The notes under the pieces are model-generated. The model had not been told where the DNA came from. It saw only the letters and a program-made list of their open reading frames with translations, and did not search any database. 8,540 nt of DNA from Chlamydiota bacterium (lineage in GTDB: Bacteria; Chlamydiota; Chlamydiia; Chlamydiales; Criblamydiaceae): positions 1 through 8,540 of the forward strand of contig JAJFMC010000412.1 in assembly GCA_021772365.1 (NCBI GenBank). The letters are read 5' to 3'. Numbering within the stretch: position 1 is the stretch's first letter; every line of letters begins with the position of its first letter. The position numbers and the translations under genes are program-made. This document shows, one piece after another, positions 7,601-8,540 of the stretch.

Positions 7601-8540
7601 GACTGGATACCTGTAAAGGATGCCTCTCCAAAAATATTAGTTGTAGTTGTCGCAACAACCGTATCGTTACCATCTTCATGAACAAGCTGTACTTCTACTC
7701 CACCAATACCGTTCTCAATTGGATTGCCGGATTGATCAAAGGTTCCATTATCATTAACATCTGCCCATACTTGGGTGGCAATAGAGGAACTTGTTCCGGC
7801 GTCGTCGTTATTGATGATGCCCTCGCCAATATCATCCTGGATCCAGGCATTATCAGTAACACCGGTTAGTTTGACAAAGAAGGTTTCGTTATCCTCAAAT
7901 CGATTGTCAGGGTAAACATCGACAGTGACATCGACGGAAGTTTGTCCTGAAGGGATAACAACTTGTGTACTTGAAACTGGATCAAAGTCGATGTTAGCAA
8001 TCGGTAACCCTATCGCTGTGCCATGCATAGTTTCGTAGGTAACTGTGATATCTTCATGGGATGGGCCACTTAAACTAATAGTAAAGGTGAATGGTGTTTT
8101 GTTATTTTGAGGATCAGGATCCGTTCCTTCAATTAATTGGGTGACGTCATTGATGGTGACAGCAGGGACAGCGTCGTCGTTAGCGATTTCACCGATAGCT
8201 ACATCGAAGTTAGGATTAATTGTTGCGTTACCGGCAGTGATTTGTGTGAGTGTTACGGTAAAGAGCTCATTATCTTCTAGCTTAAAATCTCCAATGATAT
8301 CAATGTCGATGAATTGTATTAATTCTCCTGTCGAGGCAGAGAAAGTGATTTCATCAGTGGTTGCAGGGTCGGAATAATCATTATCAGCGGTTGTAGCAGG
8401 GCCTTCTCCTGGAGGGTAAGTTGGTGGTGTGAGACCGTCAGTGACTGTGTATTCCACCGTGATGTCTGTAGAGCTTGGATTACTCAATATAACTTCGAAT
8501 TTGTAGGTTTGGGTGCCTGTATCGCCTTCAAGGATAGCAT
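1639..8540 (-). CDS. Giant Calx-beta / SdrD-B / VWA / integrin beta-like surface protein, 5' partial
   Basis: Residue 1 below is the first complete codon (8538-8536). The frame is open to the right edge; the first start-like codon, a TTG at 8487-8485, lies inside a Calx-beta domain and is not the true start. The gene ends with TAA at 1641-1639. Order: Calx-beta 1-2 (residues 1-247), SdrD B-like 1 (248-381), first half of SdrD B-like 2 (390-453), VWA (from about 463) interrupted by an integrin hybrid/beta-I-like module (668-1014), rest of VWA (1015-1047), second half of SdrD B-like 2 (1059-1114), Calx-beta 3-9 (1115-2116), and a C-terminal domain (about 2178-2287). The protein is acidic, rich in D, N, T, G and P, and has no cysteine. 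It is probably a secreted calcium-stabilised adhesin. The C-terminus shows no LPXTG, PEP-CTERM, GG-rich RTX repeats or outer-membrane barrel, so its export route is unknown. Family calls come from motif recognition; the ligand is unknown. Confidence 0.96.
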   Translation of the reverse strand, partial: AILEGDTGTQTYKFEVILSNPSSTDITVEYTVTDGLTPPTYPPGEGPATTADNDYSDPATTDEITFSASTGELIQFIDIDIIGDFKLEDNELFTVTLTQITAGNATINPNFDVAIGEIANDDAVPAVTINDVTQLIEGTDPDPQNNKTPFTFTISLSGPSHEDITVTYETMHGTAIGLPIANIDFDPVSSTQVVIPSGQTSVDVTVDVYPDNRFEDNETFFVKLTGVTDNAWIQDDIGEGIINNDDAGTSSSIATQVWADVNDNGTFDQSGNPIENGIGGVEVQLVHEDGNDTVVATTTTNIFGEASFTGIQSDGDDYYLLWEIPQFYSPSTHTSTNPLDANNDSDAVNTTPPVPDGFIRSDSFVINQNEQISNVDAGFVFGSNDPETGGAAISNFVWNDQNHNGIQDNNEPGLEGITVNLYANALGASGVGAVHVATTTTDANGFYEFTELPATTDLWVSHTPTIIFVVDLSNSASTNMLDGTVLPDTTILQAEIDAFTALVNQINGLGIGGNTQIGIVGFGSTADNANMDPTGGTTIVTTAANADLDGNSTSDVIDILSGLTAAGLGVDADGSNYQGALVKVNTILGSLPASPEMYSVLMLTDGLPTGNDFVTEATTLAGLANNVRVYGIGDASTYGDPLDPTYQDPSNGNPYTTTLSEQGNTNQPVEVNVSLERGTPVDFDITVLQTDTGIVQPLDVYFLEDLTGSFRDDIVTFDTVFPDIINGLEEFQSDLNVGFGSFLDKPISPFGDPGDYIFKNEFSILPMTPTNETDLNNVVHGLQTGGGGDGPEGSLEALFHAGLSLTPNTADSDAQGTGTFRDGAFKVIILSTDADGHKPPQGQNGSYLITMANNGDSVIDSNEDYPDVVTQVKTALNLSDSDPTNDIIPLFLVTSSEVDFWKGIVSDLGVGEVEVLSGDSSNIVDAITKGLQDIISDLTLNVQSDDYVYIPLSATAPQNPNPNSIPNVENGESGTFNVSLELPINQEFYRNDSITILSDTEINGNPGTTTVNVFSENALVEIQKIDSDAFMVTTTDQLQGIFTGILNPDSPEPGPNFPSSYFLEFKQQDGYVLTAPNVGGDDTIDSDADQVTERTDPFIVVAQENNDTYDAGMALPVITITGPASPIDEGDSGITPFTFTITVDYMGKYDVEVWYETLDGDGTPTGYAALDQILTGEKDYQGLAQALASFGAETPTPGGTSVTHTVTVDVLGDIKYEKDEDFRVQVSNPTNAVIDVDTAYGIIQNDDQAPEINLVPINSTTELEGTEGRPFYDNIITSPGEYAFKITLSNPTYEDLTIEYFTADGTPMVGFDPGLLGDTDYVEIAQGTTVTIQSGLIESDSFAVFSVADPKYENNENFNLNIGDVTGSDTKTAGDRGVNGGTDTVDLFINNDDDPPLIIISDPQGLEGTPPGAATPLVFNITKLGETAFDLTFDAVFADGSPLILPQQMPATGSGALQDYTVIGPTTISFASGEYDQIIDDKQMTVKTITVDTIPDFMHEFNEVFNTTLNLDPNTSTPVIIGPEYDTDNSILTGVGTILNDDDPPKISIVPTSPTSINEGTIGGPNEPPGGTPTNPAFGTVDFDIVMSNPSFENITVFAETFDGTLAIQSLDFTNEWGPAQTPDNLFLNDYIPITNDQPIVVFQTGSQFDPLTGEVRASFSVSTNADDVFEFNEWLTVQVTGVSGDQGNFVEVDPTMELFEVEIVNDDEKPILILSPPVGIDEETHPNGTPTLYQFDIERLGATAFDTVLTSNTVFASSGPLAFPTDDPLTDNDFFPILNKQNTIFASTDHSVVVNNLAEVGVVPDNKHELDEKFALNVKASDNSLVGNANSEVTEEATIVNDDFAPLLTINDVTLGEGAEGNSTIFTFTVRLSNPTYDDVVFGVSTADGTNPPLGPDHLALVGDNDYIPLPPGFEMTYQELITDPDNPVSPALLKPVYIEVLNDEKHELTESFYVNLNPTQGTINQQFNDLQGQGNVLNDDPEPIVSFTPLNNAIPEGNTGTVQVELSIELDRPTYQDLTFVYGTSDGGSGFAPATVGGNPQSGGQDYQQALGQVTIPENDTQRNVTVIINSDFVFEPNEAFTLSILNVTGDTDAPQPKLSQIIETSEIVIINDDSPLFVISQTDNELDQLELRPDVYYESEIILSGILGRNFFPDMNILVPRPGIDLIEGSVLPPVIISELFVESEDDETVKGWFEIYLSLKPSHPVTINLDGVNMPEGALSTDSITFDPEDWYVVKKVYVTADADLDVPDGENQIIVTDPAVSEDNNFSEYDPQDLNINQELEDKSLNGKDAHPQE
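1642..2190 (-). other. C-terminal region with a non-Calx-beta beta-sandwich-like domain
   Basis: The last 183 residues break the Calx-beta pattern. After a linker, residues of about 1678-2007 resemble a repeat seen in other large bacterial adhesins: WFEIYLSLKPSHPVTINLDG, then ALSTDSITFDPEDWYVVKKV, YVTADADLDVPDG and an acidic SEDNNFSEYDPQDL end. In those relatives the theme is strands around S-x-x-F-x-P-x-x-W followed by V-x-V-T-A-x-x-D. The tail LEDKSLNGKDAHPQE is short and hydrophilic and matches no sorting signal I know. Confidence 0.6.
2191..5196 (-). repeat. Array of seven Calx-beta domains (3-9)
   Basis: Seven consecutive Calx-beta domains, each ending in an NDD motif followed by P: domain 3 at 4798-5196, 4 at 4357-4797, 5 at 3910-4356, 6 at 3412-3909, 7 at 3007-3411, 8 at 2593-3006 and 9 at 2191-2592. 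Lengths are about 133-166 residues. Most show an E-G turn near the start, a late acidic turn such as KYENNENFNL, FEFNEWLTV or KHELTESFYV, and the ending (I/L/V)xNDD. Domains 4, 6, 8 and 9 carry the (S/D)(N/R)P(T/S)(Y/F)xD/N motif. Domains 5 and 7 carry LGxTAFD instead, giving an alternating pattern. The array probably forms a long Ca2+-stiffened stalk. Confidence 0.92.
5197..5364 (-). other. SdrD B-like domain 2, C-terminal half
   Basis: Residues 1059-1114 read as the second half of an SdrD B-like domain: strand SYFLEFKQQDGYVLTAPNVG, acidic loop GGDDTIDSDAD, then RTDPFIVVAQENND and the closing TYDAGM. No first half lies directly before it. It aligns in order with the end of the intact domain 1 (YYLLWEIP, ANNDSDAVN, FVINQNEQ, NVDAGF). 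Joined to 7180-7371 it gives about 120 residues, close to the 134 of domain 1. Confidence 0.8.
5398..5496 (-). other. Probable C-terminal segment of the interrupted VWA domain
   Basis: Residues 1015-1047, SENALVEIQKIDSDAFMVTT and then DQLQGIFTGILN, resemble the closing part of many bacterial VWA domains: a helix ending in an I-D motif, a strand of the F-x-V-T type, and a helix of the (D/E)xLxxIF type. It directly follows the integrin-like module, and the VWA part at 6622-7152 stops just before this segment would be expected. Read together they make one VWA domain with an insertion. It could instead be the end of the beta-I-like module or a linker. Confidence 0.55.
5497..6537 (-). other. Integrin beta-like head module (hybrid-like + beta-I-like)
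   Basis: Residues 668-1014. A short strand region (VNVSLERGTPVDFDI, resembling the N-terminal hybrid strands of integrin beta) leads into a beta-I-like domain at 5722-6447 starting PLDVYFLEDLTGSFRDD. Compared with remembered human beta-3, the MIDAS ligands D119/S121/S123/E220/D251 correspond to D705/T707/S709/E792/D833. ADMIDAS D126/D127 correspond to D712/D713. SyMBS D158, D217 and P219 correspond to D744, D789 and P791, while N215 is a glycine (G787). Other similar blocks are GFGSFLDKPISP, FRDGAFKVIILSTDADGH, EDYPD and VLSGDSSNIVDAITKGLQDI. Residues 940-1014 (GESGTFNVSLEL and later strands) fit the C-terminal half of a hybrid domain. The beta-I call is strong; the hybrid call is weaker. Confidence 0.85.
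6622..7152 (-). other. von Willebrand factor A domain, main part
   Basis: Residues 463-639 form most of a VWA (Rossmann-like) domain. The first strand and MIDAS motif read TIIFVVDLSNS, giving D471, S473 and S475 as metal ligands. The MIDAS Thr position appears to be filled by S575 in DGSNYQGAL, and the third ligand by D605 in LMLTDGLPTG. The strand VRVYGIGDAS follows. The domain lacks its expected last segment here; a fitting one is found at 5398-5496 after the integrin-like insertion. VWA domains with an intact MIDAS usually bind protein ligands through Mg2+ or Mn2+. Confidence 0.85.
7180..7371 (-). other. SdrD B-like domain 2, N-terminal half
   Basis: Residues 390-453 start with FVWNDQNHNGIQDNNEPGLE, the typical SdrD B opening with an EF-hand-like D-x-N-x-N-G loop, followed by GITVNLY and TTTDANGFYEFTELP. 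In an ordinary member, and in the preceding domain, the next strand (Y-x-L-x-F) and the acidic loop follow at once. Here the chain instead enters a VWA domain (TIIFVVDLSNS). The missing second half appears about 605 residues later at 5197-5364. Confidence 0.8.
7396..7797 (-). other. SdrD B-like domain 1 (intact)
   Basis: About 134 residues (248-381) match the SdrD B / Cna-B-like family of calcium-binding beta-sandwich spacers. It opens with the EF-hand-like loop DVNDNGTFD after a V-W strand, continues with the GIGGVEVQLV strand and the TTTNIFGEASFTGI strand, then YYLLWEIP, the acidic ANNDSDAVN loop and the closing strand VDAGFVF. It is uninterrupted and so serves as an internal reference for the next domain, which is split. 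In staphylococcal Sdr proteins such domains form rigid Ca2+-dependent stalks. Confidence 0.85.
7798..8540 (-). repeat. Calx-beta domains 1 (partial) and 2
   Basis: Two Calx-beta domains begin the visible protein. Domain 1 (8173-8540) enters already at its first strands, ILEGDTGTQTYKFEVILSNP, and closes with the motif IANDDA. Domain 2 (7798-8169) opens with VTINDV, continues with LIEGTD and SGPSHEDIT, carries the late acidic motif RFEDNETFFVKL, and closes with INNDD. The hallmarks are an EG[DT] turn near the start, [SG]NPS..DIT with a Y-T strand, an (F/L)EDNE(L/T)F acidic turn, and a terminal NDD. In the Na/Ca exchanger family the corresponding acidic residues bind Ca2+; calcium binding here is inferred. 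Confidence 0.92.

Noticed and set aside
93..8377. Open frames on the plus strand (for example 93-371, 2936-3337, 3752-4111, 4561-5019) and a short minus-strand frame at 4548-4751
   Set aside because: All lie inside the two long minus-strand genes in other frames. Their translations have biased, low-complexity composition and no recognisable domain, while the overlapping frames encode clear proteins.
1..8540. Search for tRNA, rRNA, CRISPR, insertion sequence or riboswitch features
   Set aside because: Almost all of the window is coding, and the single 127-base spacer shows no cloverleaf, regular spaced repeats or terminal inverted repeats.

Overview
The window is bacterial: two long intronless genes packed on the minus strand in moderately AT-rich DNA. 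The large protein combines Calx-beta, SdrD B-like and von Willebrand A (VWA) domains, a mix known from surface proteins of cyanobacteria, planctomycetes, proteobacteria and others. The lineage cannot be fixed from the sequence, because neither gene is a usable marker and the N-terminus of the large protein lies outside the window.

Layout, in the direction of transcription (right to left). From the right edge to 1639 runs one giant gene whose 5' end is missing: 2299 complete codons are visible and the frame is still open at 8540. A 127-base spacer follows (1512-1638). Then comes a 498-residue protein of unknown function (15-1511). Nothing can be assigned to 1-14.

The giant protein is an extracellular, probably calcium-dependent adhesin. 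In order it holds two Calx-beta domains (the first cut by the window edge), one intact SdrD B-like domain, and a second SdrD B-like domain split by about 605 residues. Seven more Calx-beta domains and a different C-terminal beta-sandwich-like domain follow. The insertion in the split domain carries a VWA domain. That VWA domain seems to be interrupted in turn by a module resembling the head of animal integrin beta chains: a hybrid-like domain with a beta-I domain inside it. Nearly all metal-binding residues of the integrin MIDAS, ADMIDAS and SyMBS sites can be picked out. The visible 2299 residues contain no cysteine.

The main point of interest is this nested architecture, SdrD-B > VWA > hybrid > beta-I, in a bacterial protein. 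The integrin match rests on by-eye comparison with the remembered human integrin beta-3 sequence and needs a profile search or structure prediction to confirm. The downstream 498-residue protein has no signal peptide, no membrane segment and several cysteines, so it is probably cytoplasmic (or an exported effector). Nothing in its sequence ties it to the adhesin apart from its position.
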